From Rhizobiales bacterium CCH10-E5 (lineage in GTDB: Bacteria > Pseudomonadota > Alphaproteobacteria > Rhizobiales > Beijerinckiaceae): a stretch of 64,000 nucleotides of DNA. The notes under the pieces were generated by a model. The model had not been told where the DNA came from, ran no database searches, and saw only the letters and a program-made list of their open reading frames with translations. Below are positions 1-10,603 of the stretch, piece after piece (the stretch's first letter is position 1; every line of letters begins with the position of its first letter). Made by a program: the position numbers and the translations under genes. The DNA lies in the NCBI GenBank assembly GCA_001556125.1, contig LSIG01000110.1, positions 1 through 64,000 of the forward strand, written 5' to 3'.

Positions 1-132
1 CCGGATCGGCACCATAGCGCCGCCGTTGGGCGGGGGCGTCCACATCATCAAGCCGTACGGCACCGGCCACACCCGCCGATGGACCCAAGCCGACGCCTCG
101 CGACGGCCATCACTCTTCCCGTCGCGGAACGA

Positions 133-163
133 GTGCATGCCTATGATCCGCAAAGTGCATGCA
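133..163. promoter_or_regulatory. Putative operator pair for the GntR/FCD regulator
   Basis: Two copies of GTGCATGC start at 133 and 155, exactly 22 bp apart, about two helical turns. The second is embedded in AAAGTGCATGCAAT and contains the perfect palindrome TGCATGCA at 156-163. A closely related box, AAAGTGCATACAG, lies at 1092-1104 just before the amidohydrolase gene. FadR/FCD-type GntR regulators commonly bind short palindromes of this size, so the boxes probably mediate autoregulation of the gene at 295 and control of the gene at 1145. The repeats are seen directly; the link to the regulator is inferred. Confidence 0.5.
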
Positions 164-294
164 ATAGCGATGCCATGCTGCAGAACCCTTCTCGCCCCCT
201 ACCTCCTTCCCGCGCCGCCGGACGGGCGTGCAGCCGTGGATTGCGGCGATGCCGGCCTCGGGGCTAAGACGAGACCTCACGCATTCGGATTTCG

Positions 295-1035
295 GTGATG
301 ACGCGCGAGGACAACCGCAGCCGCCCTGCGACCGATCGGGTCGGGACGATCTGCCGTGCGCTGCGCCGCGCGATCATTGAGCAGGCGCTGGAGCCCGGCG
401 CCAAGCTGCCGGAGGATGCACTGGGCGAGCGCTTCGGCGTCAGCCGCACGATCGCGCGCCATGCGCTCGGCCAGCTCGCGGCCGAGGGGCTGGTCGAGTT
501 GCGGCGCAATCGCATCGCCGTGGTGGCGACCCCGAGCTGGCAGGAGGCACGCGACGCCTTCGACATCCGCATCGAGCTTGAGCGATTGGTGGTGCGGCAG
601 CTGGCGGGGCGGCTCACCAAGGCGCAGATCGCCGAGCTCCACGCCCATGTCGATGCCGAGGACGAGGCCCGCAACGGCCCCGACGCGATCTCGATCCGGC
701 TCGCGACCGAATTCCACATCCTGCTCGCCAGCATGACGGAGAGCCCGATCCTGATCCGCTATGTCAGCGAGATCGCCTATCGCTGCTGCCTGACGCTGTC
801 GCTGTTCAGCCGGCCGCATTCCTCCGAATGCGCCATCAACGAGCACCGGCTGCTGATCGACGCGCTCGCCAAGGGCGATGCGGAGGCGGTGATGGCGCTG
901 ATGCACCACCATCTCGATTCGGTCGCAAGCCGCGCCCTGGTAGCCCAGACGCGGCCGCGCGGGCGCGACATCATGGATATCCTGGCGCCCTATGCCGAGC
1001 CGGCGCGCCCGGCGCGGGCCAAGGCCGCAGGCTGA
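295..1035 (+). CDS. GntR family transcriptional regulator, FCD domain
   Basis: 246-residue DNA-binding regulator. The N-terminal winged helix-turn-helix spans about residues 10-75 and includes the recognition-helix region GERFGVSRTIARHALGQL. The C-terminal all-helical FCD ligand-binding domain spans about 85-225. Histidines placed like the metal-binding residues of FCD domains are visible in EFHILLA, NEHRLL and HHHLDSV. Translation can start at GTG 295 or ATG 298, and neither has a strong Shine-Dalgarno sequence. The amidohydrolase gene follows on the same strand, and similar palindromic boxes precede both genes, so this regulator probably controls a small catabolic unit. Its effector is unknown; FCD regulators usually sense organic acids or related small metabolites. 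Confidence 0.9.
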   Translation: MMTREDNRSRPATDRVGTICRALRRAIIEQALEPGAKLPEDALGERFGVSRTIARHALGQLAAEGLVELRRNRIAVVATPSWQEARDAFDIRIELERLVVRQLAGRLTKAQIAELHAHVDAEDEARNGPDAISIRLATEFHILLASMTESPILIRYVSEIAYRCCLTLSLFSRPHSSECAINEHRLLIDALAKGDAEAVMALMHHHLDSVASRALVAQTRPRGRDIMDILAPYAEPARPARAKAAG

Positions 1036-1091
1036 CAATCTCCGCCCTCTCCTGAGCAAGCCACCGCCTTCACGGGTGGCAGCCGGCATGT

Positions 1092-1104
1092 AAAGTGCAT
1101 ACAG
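1092..1104. promoter_or_regulatory. Putative GntR/FCD operator upstream of amidohydrolase
   Basis: AAAGTGCATACAG at 1092-1104 matches the box at 152-164 (AAAGTGCATGCAA) in the first nine positions and keeps the near-palindromic core TGCATACA. It lies about 40 bp before the likely start codon of the amidohydrolase, where a repressor would block transcription. Function is inferred from the repeat and its placement. Confidence 0.45.
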
Positions 1105-1144
1105 TTTGATTGCCGATTTCCCTTCTCCCGACAGTTCCGTGCCG

Positions 1145-2416
1145 ATGCCCGACGACAGCGCCTTCGATCTCATCTTCCGGCAGGCGGCCCTTCCCGGGCA
1201 GGCGCACCCCGTCGATATCGGCGTCCGACGGGGGCGCTTCGCCGCCATCGCGCCGGTCATCGCGGCGGATGCCCCCGAGGTGGTGCTGGGCGGGCGCGCC
1301 GTGCTGCCGGGTTTCGTCGACAGTCATGTTCATCTCGACAAGGCCTGCCTGCTCGGGCGATGCGGCCATCTCCAGGGCGGCCTGAAGGCGGCGATCGCCG
1401 CCGTCTCGGCGATGAAGCGGGATTTCACCGTCGCGGATGTCTATGAGCGCGGCGCGCAGGTTCTGGAGCGGGCGATCGCCAAGGGCACGACGCGCATGCG
1501 CAGTCATGTCGAGGTCGACCCGCGCGTGGGCCTGCGCAGCTTCGAGGCGCTGAAGGCGCTGAAGCGCGACTATGCCTGGGCGATCGACCTCACGCTCTGC
1601 GTCTTTCCGCAGGAGGGGCTGACCAACGACCCCGGCACCGAGGAGCTGCTGGTCCGGGCCCTGCAGGACGGGGCGGAGGCGCTCGGCGGCTGCCCCTATA
1701 CCGATACTGACCCGCACGCGCAGATCGCCCGGCTGTTTGCGCTGGCGACGCGCTTCGATGTCGATCTCGACTTCCATCTGGATTTCGATCTCGATGCCAG
1801 CTGGATGCATCTCGACGAGGTCTGCCGCCAGACGACCGTCCATGGCTATGGCGGGCGCGTCGCGATCGGCCATGTAACGAAGCTGTCCTCGCTGCCGCCC
1901 GAGGCCTTCGTTCGAGCCGCCGGGCGGCTGGCGCAAGCGGGCGTCGCGGTGACGGTTCTGCCTGCGACCGACGTCTACCTGCTCGGCCGGGAGGCGACCC
2001 ATGACGTGCCGCGCGGGCTGACGCCGGCGCACCGGCTGCTGGCGCAGGGCGTGACCTGCTCGGTGGCGACTAACAACGTCCTCAACCCGTTCACGCCCTT
2101 CGGCGATGCCTCGCTGCTGCGGATGGCGAATTTCTACGCCAATGTCGCGCAGGTCGGCACCGAAGGCTTCGATGCCTGCATCGAGCTCGTGACGGCGCTG
2201 CCGGCGCGGCTGATGAACCTCAGGGATTACGGCATCGCCATCGGCAACCCGGCCGATCTGGTCGTGCTCGACGCCCCCACGCAGGCCGAGGCGCTGGCGG
2301 GGCTGGCCGAGCCGATCATGGGGTTCAAGAACGGGCGGCAGAGCTTTTCGCGGCCGGCGGCGCAGCTGCACGCGCCGAGCCAGCCGCGCGCCGCGTTGCG
2401 CGCCGTCGCGGGCTGA
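1145..2416 (+). CDS. Cytosine deaminase-like amidohydrolase
   Basis: About 423-residue metal-dependent hydrolase of the amidohydrolase superfamily, cytosine deaminase/ATZ branch. Visible landmarks are the first metal motif DSHVHLDKA, then RSHVEVDP, the histidine-rich DFHLDFDLDASWMHLDE, and IGHVTKLSSL. Where CodA-type enzymes have the metal- and water-binding Asp (SDN or DDV), this protein reads ATNNVLNPFTPFGD, that is Asn. It may therefore belong to a variant subfamily with a different substrate. Possible starts are TTG 1106, GTG 1139 and ATG 1145; none has a clear ribosome site, and 1145 was chosen because 1106 directly abuts the operator-like box. It lies downstream of the GntR regulator, which suggests substrate-controlled expression. 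The substrate is unknown. Confidence 0.8.
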   Translation: MPDDSAFDLIFRQAALPGQAHPVDIGVRRGRFAAIAPVIAADAPEVVLGGRAVLPGFVDSHVHLDKACLLGRCGHLQGGLKAAIAAVSAMKRDFTVADVYERGAQVLERAIAKGTTRMRSHVEVDPRVGLRSFEALKALKRDYAWAIDLTLCVFPQEGLTNDPGTEELLVRALQDGAEALGGCPYTDTDPHAQIARLFALATRFDVDLDFHLDFDLDASWMHLDEVCRQTTVHGYGGRVAIGHVTKLSSLPPEAFVRAAGRLAQAGVAVTVLPATDVYLLGREATHDVPRGLTPAHRLLAQGVTCSVATNNVLNPFTPFGDASLLRMANFYANVAQVGTEGFDACIELVTALPARLMNLRDYGIAIGNPADLVVLDAPTQAEALAGLAEPIMGFKNGRQSFSRPAAQLHAPSQPRAALRAVAG

Positions 2417-2428
2417 GGCGGCGGGCGG

Positions 2429-2818
2429 TCAGCGGACGACGAGGCCCCGACCTCTGCCCCGGCAGGAACAGGGCTGGCCGAGCAGGGCCGTTCGCCCGAG
2501 CCGGCAGGTCGTGCGCGGGGTTTCGCAGAACCGTCCGACGGTCTGGACGCGCGGGCGACTTCCGAGACCATAGCCGCTCACGCCCGAAGACGGGGGCCTG
2601 CCATAATCGATCGGTGGGCCGGCGCCGGGAATCCCGCCGCCATCCGAGCGCAGGCGCAGATCCGGGACCGAATCCGAGAGCGAAGGCGGGCCCAGCCCCT
2701 GGCGCGGACCGCCCGGCACGAGCGGCCCGGTGCCGGGCGTGCCGACGCCCTGGCCCCAGGCGAGGCTCGGCCCCAACAGGGCAAACAGCGCCAGGGCGGC
2801 GGTTCCGGCACGCAGCAT
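2429..2818 (-). CDS. Small secreted Gly/Pro-rich protein, unknown function
   Basis: 129-residue protein that I do not recognise. It begins MLRAGTAALALFALLGPSLA followed by WGQG, a typical Sec signal peptide with likely cleavage after AWG. The start at 2818 is supported by CGGGAG about 9 bases upstream; an upstream in-frame ATG at 2878 is less likely. The mature part is low-complexity, rich in Gly, Pro and Arg. It ends with a short region holding several cysteines (RFCETPRTTCRLG and GQPCSCRG), compatible with periplasmic disulfides. It is convergent with the amidohydrolase, with only 12 bp between the stop codons. Confidence 0.6.
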   Translation of the reverse strand: MLRAGTAALALFALLGPSLAWGQGVGTPGTGPLVPGGPRQGLGPPSLSDSVPDLRLRSDGGGIPGAGPPIDYGRPPSSGVSGYGLGSRPRVQTVGRFCETPRTTCRLGRTALLGQPCSCRGRGRGLVVR

Positions 2819-2935
2819 GTCGATGGTCTCCCGAGCCTGGCTGGCCATTTCGGCCGCTCCGTCCTGGCTCAACCTCACCTTGCCAGACAGGTTCCGTCCA
2901 CAGGCGCCGAGCCGGCCATCCCGACAGGCTGCCGC

Positions 2936-4681
<1,746 letters not shown>

Positions 4682-4762
4682 GACGCGCTCATAGCAGCTG
4701 GGCGGGCCGATGCGTCACCCCTCCAGCGCGACGCCGCCATGTCGCGGGCTATCGCCCGGCGA

Positions 4763-5422
4763 TTACCGCACGGCCAGCGTCCCGAGCGCCATCGTCACCG
4801 CCGCCTGGGTCGGGTCGATCACGGGGATGCCGAGTTCCTCTTCGAGCGGGCGGCGGTGACGCGCCATGCCGGCGCAGCCCATGACGATGGCGCCGGCGCC
4901 GTCGATCTCCTTCAGCTCGCGGCCGATCGCGATCATGCGCTCCAGCGTGCGGTCGCCCGAGGCGGTGTCGGCGACCGACATCTCCAACGGGCGCTCGCCC
5001 GCGAGGCGGTCCATCAGCCCCATCTGGCGAAGATAGCGGATGTGGCGCGGGATCGAGCGCGACTTGATCGCGATCACACCGAACCGGTCGGCCCGGGCGA
5101 GCGCGGTGAGCACGCCGCTCTCGGCGATGCCGAAGACCGGGCTCGCCGTGCCCTCGCGGGCGACATGCAGGCCCGGATCGGAATAACAGGCGATCACGAA
5201 GGCATCGACGCCATTGGCGGCCTCGACCTTGCGGCGCAGCGGGATCGCGACCCCGTCGACATGCTCCTGCGTCTCGATACCGAAGGGACCTTCGGCCAAC
5301 GTCTCGCAGATGATCTCGGGACCCTCGGCATAGCTCAGCGGCAGCACGGCCTGGCGCAGCCCCTCCGTCACGGCCTCGTTGGAGTTGGGGTTGATCACGA
5401 GGATGCGGGCGCGGCGGGTCAT
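4763..5422 (-). CDS. Asp/Glu/hydantoin racemase family protein
   Basis: 219-residue cofactor-independent racemase of the Asp/Glu/hydantoin family. It starts MTRRARILVINPNSNEAV, the typical opening of hydantoin and allantoin racemases. Both catalytic cysteines are present: VIACYSDPGL near residue 85 and IVMGCAGMA near 185, followed by GIPVIDPTQAAV. The ATG at 5422 was preferred over an upstream in-frame start at 5500 because the family begins at this motif. The likely substrates are 5-substituted hydantoins or allantoin. An amidohydrolase lies 2.4 kb away, but no hydantoinase or carbamoylase is visible in the window. Confidence 0.85.
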   Translation of the reverse strand: MTRRARILVINPNSNEAVTEGLRQAVLPLSYAEGPEIICETLAEGPFGIETQEHVDGVAIPLRRKVEAANGVDAFVIACYSDPGLHVAREGTASPVFGIAESGVLTALARADRFGVIAIKSRSIPRHIRYLRQMGLMDRLAGERPLEMSVADTASGDRTLERMIAIGRELKEIDGAGAIVMGCAGMARHRRPLEEELGIPVIDPTQAAVTMALGTLAVR

Positions 5423-5608
5423 GCGTGAGAATCCATGAGCGGGGGTGAGCGGTGCCGGCTGCGATGATCGGCCGCTGCTGCGGCGGCGTCCAGCCATCAC
5501 GGGAGATGGGTCCCGTGCCGCCGACGCGAGGCTGGCCGCAGGCCGGCGCTTGCCGCGGGCCGTGGCCTCGCGCAGATTGCAGCCCCCCGCCGACCCAGGA
5601 GACTCGCG

Positions 5609-5893
5609 ATGCGGCGCCCCCTTGCCACCCTCCTCGCCGGATCAGGCCTCCTGCTTGCGATCGTCGCGTTGCCCGCGCCGGTGCGGGCCGAGAGCTGCGA
5701 CGATCTCTGGTACGCGCGCAACGAGATCTACAAGGCGCAGGGCTACTGCTTCCGCACGCGTCGCGGCATCGAGGCCTTCGGCAATGCCGGCTGCCAGTAC
5801 GACAACGCCGACGAGGTGCCGCTCTCGGCCGCGCAGCGCCGCACCATCGCCGACATCCAGCGCGAGGAACGCGCGCGACGCTGCCCGCGCTGA
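5609..5893 (+). CDS. Secreted YARHG-domain protein
   Basis: 94-residue exported protein. Residues 1-27 are a Sec signal peptide ending PAPVRAES. The mature domain matches the small YARHG pattern: CDDLWYARNEIYKAQGYCF, then a Gly-containing stretch with NAGCQYDN. Conserved cysteines at about residues 29, 47 and 63 suggest a disulfide-stabilised periplasmic or extracellular fold. CAGGAG lies 7-8 bases before the ATG. The YARHG domain is common in bacteria, but its molecular role is not established. A GC-rich imperfect inverted repeat follows the stop at 5896-5945 and could act as a terminator, although it lacks a T-tract. Confidence 0.8.
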   Translation: MRRPLATLLAGSGLLLAIVALPAPVRAESCDDLWYARNEIYKAQGYCFRTRRGIEAFGNAGCQYDNADEVPLSAAQRRTIADIQREERARRCPR

Positions 5894-6028
5894 AACGCCG
5901 CCCCGCTTTGCTGTGGACGCCGGGCCCGGGCGGGGCGCGGCGGCGATTCCCCATGCTAGAAGCGCCGGTCGCGAGCCTCCCGATCCGACCGGGCGGGCGG
6001 CCTGCGCCAAGAGGAGCGGTTTGACGGC

Positions 6029-7540
6029 GTGACCACGGCGATCGACATGGGGCTGACCCAGGGCGGCCAACCCGCCCTGCTGGACCTCGCCGAGCTGCTG
6101 GCGACGCGGCTTCTCGTCCAGGGCAATTCCGGCTCGGGCAAATCGCATCTGCTGCGGCGCCTGCTCGAACAGAGCGCGCCGCTGGTGCAGCAGGCGGTGA
6201 TCGACCCGGAGGGCGACTTCGTCTCACTGGCGGAGCAGTTCGGCCATGTCGTCGTCGATGCCGAGTGCGGCGAGGCCGAGCTTCAGCGCGTGGCGCTGCG
6301 GGTGCGCCAGCACCGCGTCTCGGTCGTGCTCAATCTCGAGAACCTCGAGGCCGACGAGCAGCTGCGCGCCACGGCCGCCTTCCTCGGCGGGCTCTTCGAC
6401 GTCGACCGCTCGCTCTGGTTCCCGATGCTGATCGTCGTCGACGAGGCGCAGCTCTTCGCGCCGGTGATGGCGGGCGAGGCCTCCGACGAGGCGCGACGGC
6501 TCTCGCTCGGTGCCATGACCAATCTGATGTGCCGCGGTCGCAAGCGCGGGCTCGCCGGCGTCATCGCGACGCAGCGCCTCGCCAAGCTCGCCAAGAACGT
6601 CGCGGCGGAAGCGTCGAACTTCCTGATGGGCCGCACCTTCCTCGACATCGACATGGCGCGAGCCGCCGATCTGCTCGGCATGGACCGCCGCCAAGCCGAG
6701 ATGTTCCGCGACCTCGAGCGTGGGCAGTTCGTCGCGCTCGGCCCCGCCCTTTCGAAGCGGCCGCTGCCGCTGCGGATCGGCTCCGTGACCTCGGTCGATC
6801 GCGGCGGCGCACCGGGGCTGATGCCGCTGCCCGAGCAGGCGCCCGAGGAGGCCGGCAAGCTGATCTTCACCGCCGGGGCCGACGAGCCCGCACCGGTGAG
6901 CCGCCTGCCGCGCCCCGCACCGCGGCCGCGCCCGGCCGTCCACGACACGCTGCGCCAGATCGAGAGCTACCGCCCGGCGCCCGCTCCCGAGCCCGAACCG
7001 GAGATCGAGATCGAGCCGGCCGAGCGCGAGGCGATCATGGTCGAGATCCTGCGCGAGCTGATGGCCGATCCCGAGGCGCGCTCGCGCCAGGTCGCCGTGC
7101 TCTATCAGGACTTCACCGTGCGCTGCCGAATGCGCCGGCTCGGCCGCACCCAGCTCAGCCTCGACGAGTTTCGCCGGCGGCTCGCCGTCGCCAAGGCGGG
7201 CGCGAGCGACGAGATCACCGGCTCGGAGACCTGGCAGGCGGCGGTGGAGGCTTCGCTTTCCCTGCCGGACGATCTGCACGGGCTCTTCCTGTTCATCGCG
7301 CGGGCCGCGATGGAGGGTGCGCCCTGCCCCAGCGACGCCGAGCTGGCGCAGGTCTATGGCAGCCATTCGCCGAGCCGCGCGCGCCGGCTGATCGCCTATA
7401 TCGAGGAGCGCGGGCTGATCGTCTGCCATGTCGATTTCCGCGGGCAGCGAACGCTCGCTTTGCCGACGCTCGGCATCGAGACGGCGCCCGGACAGGGCTC
7501 GGTCCGCGCCGCCGGGATGCCGCGGGGCGCGCGCGTCTGA
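6029..7540 (+). CDS. HerA/DUF87-like P-loop ATPase
   Basis: 503-residue soluble ATPase of the HerA/FtsK-like DUF87 group. Walker A is GNSGSGKSHLLRRLLEQ at residues 32-48, and Walker B is LIVVDEAQLFAP near 135. An Arg/Gln-rich segment MCRGRKRGLAGVIATQRLAKL resembles the sensor region of HerA-type DNA translocases. Residues 290-325 form a Pro/Glu-rich linker. The C-terminal 160 residues carry a helical domain that I cannot name. GTG 6029 is preceded by AGGAG. No nuclease such as NurA is adjacent, so a DNA-pumping role is only inferred. It lies 69 bp upstream of trpG on the same strand. Confidence 0.8.
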   Translation: MTTAIDMGLTQGGQPALLDLAELLATRLLVQGNSGSGKSHLLRRLLEQSAPLVQQAVIDPEGDFVSLAEQFGHVVVDAECGEAELQRVALRVRQHRVSVVLNLENLEADEQLRATAAFLGGLFDVDRSLWFPMLIVVDEAQLFAPVMAGEASDEARRLSLGAMTNLMCRGRKRGLAGVIATQRLAKLAKNVAAEASNFLMGRTFLDIDMARAADLLGMDRRQAEMFRDLERGQFVALGPALSKRPLPLRIGSVTSVDRGGAPGLMPLPEQAPEEAGKLIFTAGADEPAPVSRLPRPAPRPRPAVHDTLRQIESYRPAPAPEPEPEIEIEPAEREAIMVEILRELMADPEARSRQVAVLYQDFTVRCRMRRLGRTQLSLDEFRRRLAVAKAGASDEITGSETWQAAVEASLSLPDDLHGLFLFIARAAMEGAPCPSDAELAQVYGSHSPSRARRLIAYIEERGLIVCHVDFRGQRTLALPTLGIETAPGQGSVRAAGMPRGARV

Positions 7541-7609
7541 GGCGCGCAACCTTGACCAGCCCGCCCCCGACCGTGCATGACCGGAGCCCGAAATCCGTGG
7601 CTCGAGCCG

Positions 7610-8227
7610 ATGCGCATCCTGCTGATCGACAATTACGACAGCTTCACCTGGAACCTGGTTCACCTGATCGGCGGGCTCGGGGCCGAGGTCGAGGTGCGTC
7701 GCAACGATGCGCTCACCGTCGAAGAGGCGCTCGGGGGCGATCACGACGCGATCGTGCTGTCGCCCGGCCCCTGCACGCCCAACGAGGCCGGCATCTGCCT
7801 CGATCTCGTCCGCGAGGGCGCGACACGCAAGCCGATCTTCGGCGTCTGCCTCGGGCTGCAGACGATCGGCCAGGTCTTCGGCGGCGACGTGGTGCGCGCG
7901 CCGCTGCCGATGCACGGCAAGATCTCAGCCGTCCAGCACCGGGCGCGCGGCCTGTTCCGCGGCATCAACGGCCCGCTCCAGGCGACGCGCTATCATTCGC
8001 TGGTGGTCGCCCGCGAGACCTGCCCGGCCGATCTGACGATCGAGGCGGAGACGGAGGACGGGCTGATCATGGCGCTGTCGCATCGCAGCCTGCCGGTCCA
8101 TGGCGTGCAGTTCCATCCCGAGAGCATCGCCTCCGAGCACGGCGCCACGATCCTGCGCAATTTTCTCGACCTCGCGGAGCGATGGCAGCGCGACCATGCC
8201 CCCGCCGCGCTCGTCGAGGCCGACTGA
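7610..8227 (+). CDS. trpG: Anthranilate synthase component II (glutamine amidotransferase)
   Basis: 205-residue class I glutamine amidotransferase that feeds ammonia to TrpE for anthranilate synthesis, the first step of tryptophan biosynthesis. The protein opens MRILLIDNYDSFTWNL. The nucleophile Cys lies in GVCLGLQTIGQ near residue 79, and the catalytic His and Glu in GVQFHPESIAS near 168. ATG 7610 is preferred over an in-frame ATG at 7577 because family members start here. trpD and trpC follow on the same strand; trpE is not in the window. TrpG proteins can also serve as PabA with PabB, which sequence alone does not exclude. Confidence 0.95.
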   Translation: MRILLIDNYDSFTWNLVHLIGGLGAEVEVRRNDALTVEEALGGDHDAIVLSPGPCTPNEAGICLDLVREGATRKPIFGVCLGLQTIGQVFGGDVVRAPLPMHGKISAVQHRARGLFRGINGPLQATRYHSLVVARETCPADLTIEAETEDGLIMALSHRSLPVHGVQFHPESIASEHGATILRNFLDLAERWQRDHAPAALVEAD

Positions 8228-8281
8228 GCGCCGGCCCGCACAAGCCGCCTTTCCCGATCGCCCGTTTTCCGCAGAGTCATC

Positions 8282-9295
8282 ATGGACGATTTCAAGCCCT
8301 TCATCGCCAAGGTCGCGACCGGAGCCTCGCTGTCGCGGGACGAGGCGCGCGACGCCTTCGACACCATCCTCTCCGGCGGCGTCACCAATGCGCAGGCGGC
8401 CGCCTTCCTGATGGCGCTGCGGGTGCGCGGTGAGACCACCGAGGAGATCACCGGCGCGGTCGGCGCGATGCGCGGCAAAATGCTGACGGTCGAGGCACCC
8501 GCCGACGCCATCGACATCGTCGGCACGGGCGGGGATTCCTCGGGCTCCTACAACGTCTCGACGCTGGCCTCGATCATCACCGCCGCCTGCGGCGTCCCGG
8601 TCGCCAAGCATGGCAACCGCGCCGCCTCCTCCAAGACCGGCACCGCCGACGTGCTGATGGCGCTCGGCGTCAAGGTCGGGCTCGACCCGGCGGCGACGGC
8701 GCGCTGCATCGCGCAGGCCGGCGTCGGCTTCATGTTCGCGCCGACGCATCACGCCTCGATGCGCCATGTCGCGCCGGTGCGGGTCGAACTCGGCACGCGC
8801 ACGATCTTCAACCTGCTCGGCCCGCTCTCCAACCCGGCCGGCGTCAGGAAGCAGTTGATCGGCGCCTTCTCGGAGACCTGGCTCGAGCCGATGGTGAAGG
8901 TGCTGGCGAGCCTCGGCTCGACGCGGGTCTGGGCCGTTCATGGGTCCGACGGGCTCGACGAGATCACCACGACGGGTCCGACCCGCGTGGTCTCGCTGGA
9001 CAATGGCCGGATCGAGAGCTTCCAGATCTCGCCCGAGGATGTCGGGCTGGTCCGCGCCAGGCCGGAGGATCTGCGCGGCGGCGAGCCGGCGCAGAACGCC
9101 GCCGCGCTGCGCGCGGTGCTCGACGGGCAGAAGACCGCCTTCCGCGACATCGCCGCCTTCAACGCCGCCGCGGCACTGCTGGTCGCCGGCCGGGCGGGCG
9201 ATCTGCGCGACGGCTTCGCGCAGGCGAATGCGGCGCTCGACAGCGGCAAGGCCAAGGCGACGCTCGCTGCCCTCGTCGCCAGCTCCAACGCGTGA
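8282..9295 (+). CDS. trpD: Anthranilate phosphoribosyltransferase
   Basis: 337 residues. Transfers phosphoribose from PRPP to anthranilate, the second committed step of tryptophan synthesis. The PRPP-binding loop [14 protein letters not shown] is present near residue 80, followed by [17 protein letters not shown] and the anthranilate-site region [16 protein letters not shown]. Length and motifs are normal for the family. It lies 54 bp after trpG and 7 bp before trpC, consistent with one operon. Confidence 0.96.
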   Translation: MDDFKPFIAKVATGASLSRDEARDAFDTILSGGVTNAQAAAFLMALRVRGETTEEITGAVGAMRGKMLTVEAPADAIDIVGTGGDSSGSYNVSTLASIITAACGVPVAKHGNRAASSKTGTADVLMALGVKVGLDPAATARCIAQAGVGFMFAPTHHASMRHVAPVRVELGTRTIFNLLGPLSNPAGVRKQLIGAFSETWLEPMVKVLASLGSTRVWAVHGSDGLDEITTTGPTRVVSLDNGRIESFQISPEDVGLVRARPEDLRGGEPAQNAAALRAVLDGQKTAFRDIAAFNAAAALLVAGRAGDLRDGFAQANAALDSGKAKATLAALVASSNA

Positions 9296-9302
9296 GGCTG
9301 CG

Positions 9303-10115
9303 ATGAGCGACATTCTCGCGAAGATCGAGGCCTATAAGCGCCAGGAGATCGCGGCCGCCAAACTGGCGATCCCGCAGGACCGGATCGAGGTGCTGGCGCG
9401 TGACGCCGGGCCGACGCGCGGCTTCGCCGATGCGCTGGCCGCAAAGCACACCGCCGGCCAGCCGGCGCTGATCGCCGAGATCAAGAAGGCCTCGCCCTCC
9501 AAGGGGCTGATCCGCGCCGATTTCGACCCGCCCGTGCTGGCGCGCGCCTACGCCGCCGGCGGGGCCGCCTGCCTCTCCGTCCTGACCGATGGCCCCTCCT
9601 TCCAGGGCCGGCCGGAATTCCTGCTGCAGGCGCGCGCGGCCTCCGGGCTGCCGGTGCTGCGCAAGGATTTCCTCTACGATCCCTATCAGGTCTATGAGGC
9701 GCGGGCCTGGGGGGCGGACTGCATCCTGATCATCATGGCGGGCGTCGACGACGCCACGGCGCGCGCGCTGGAGACCACCGCCTTCGATCTCGGCATGGAT
9801 GTGCTCGTCGAGGTCCATGACGACGCCGAACTCGACCGGGCGCTGGCGCTGAAGAGTCGCCTGCTCGGCATCAACAACCGCGACCTGCGCGATTTCACCG
9901 TCGATCTCGCGGTGACCGAGCGGCTGGCGCCGCGCGTGCCCACCGACCGGATCGTCATCAGCGAGAGCGGCATCTTCAGCCATGGCGACATCGGCCGGCT
10001 GAACGGCGCCGGCGTCCGCACCTTCCTGGTCGGCGAGAGCCTGATGCGGCAGGCCGATGTCACGGGCGCGACGCGCGAACTCCTCACGGGCCACGCCCAA
10101 GAGAGCGCCGCGTGA
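9303..10115 (+). CDS. trpC: Indole-3-glycerol phosphate synthase
   Basis: 270-residue TIM-barrel enzyme that converts CdRP to indole-3-glycerol phosphate. Typical motifs are [18 protein letters not shown] near the N-terminus with the catalytic Lys, [20 protein letters not shown] in the middle, [15 protein letters not shown], and the phosphate-binding ISESGIF and FLVGESLM at the end. The enzyme is monofunctional, with no TrpF fusion. ATG 9303 follows trpD by 7 bp, and the stop overlaps the moaC start by 4 bp, giving translational coupling. Confidence 0.96.
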   Translation: MSDILAKIEAYKRQEIAAAKLAIPQDRIEVLARDAGPTRGFADALAAKHTAGQPALIAEIKKASPSKGLIRADFDPPVLARAYAAGGAACLSVLTDGPSFQGRPEFLLQARAASGLPVLRKDFLYDPYQVYEARAWGADCILIIMAGVDDATARALETTAFDLGMDVLVEVHDDAELDRALALKSRLLGINNRDLRDFTVDLAVTERLAPRVPTDRIVISESGIFSHGDIGRLNGAGVRTFLVGESLMRQADVTGATRELLTGHAQESAA

Positions 10116-10603
10116 GCGGGCTCAGCCATCTCGACGCGCAGGGCCAGGCGCATATGGTCGATGTCGGCGACAAGGCCGAGACCTCGCGCGTCGCGATCGC
10201 GGAAGGCTGCGTGGTGATGCAGCGCGAGACGCTGGCGATCGTGCGCGCCGGCGACGCCAAGAAGGGCGATGTGCTCGGCACGGCGCGGCTCGCCGGCATC
10301 ATGGCCGCCAAGCGCAGCCATGAGCTGATCCCGCTCTGCCACCCGCTGCTGATCACCAAGATCGCGGTCGATCTCGCGATCGACGAGGCTCTGCCCGGTA
10401 TCCGGGTGCGGGCCGAGGTCAAGGTGAAGGGCCAGACCGGCGTCGAGATGGAAGCGCTGACCGCCGTCAGCGTCGCCTGCCTGACGGTCTACGACATGGT
10501 CAAGGCGGCCGACCGCGGCATGCGGATCGAGGGCATCAAGCTGCTGCATAAATCCGGCGGCAAATCCGGCAGCTTCGACGCCTCCCCAGGGGGACCGGTC
10601 TGA
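10112..10603 (+). CDS. moaC: Cyclic pyranopterin monophosphate synthase
   Basis: 163-residue MoaC. Together with MoaA it forms cyclic pyranopterin monophosphate in molybdenum cofactor synthesis. Conserved segments include [17 protein letters not shown], the active-site [12 protein letters not shown], and [20 protein letters not shown]. The start is GTG, overlapping the trpC stop by 4 bp (GTGA), and the stop overlaps the moeA ATG by 1 bp. This trpC-moaC-moeA arrangement is common in Hyphomicrobiales. Confidence 0.96.
   Translation: MSGLSHLDAQGQAHMVDVGDKAETSRVAIAEGCVVMQRETLAIVRAGDAKKGDVLGTARLAGIMAAKRSHELIPLCHPLLITKIAVDLAIDEALPGIRVRAEVKVKGQTGVEMEALTAVSVACLTVYDMVKAADRGMRIEGIKLLHKSGGKSGSFDASPGGPV

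Noticed and set aside
26..298. Open frames in the first 300 bases
   Set aside because: Frames here are short, lack ribosome sites and resemble no family. A minus-strand gene starting near 45 and leaving the window is possible but cannot be supported.
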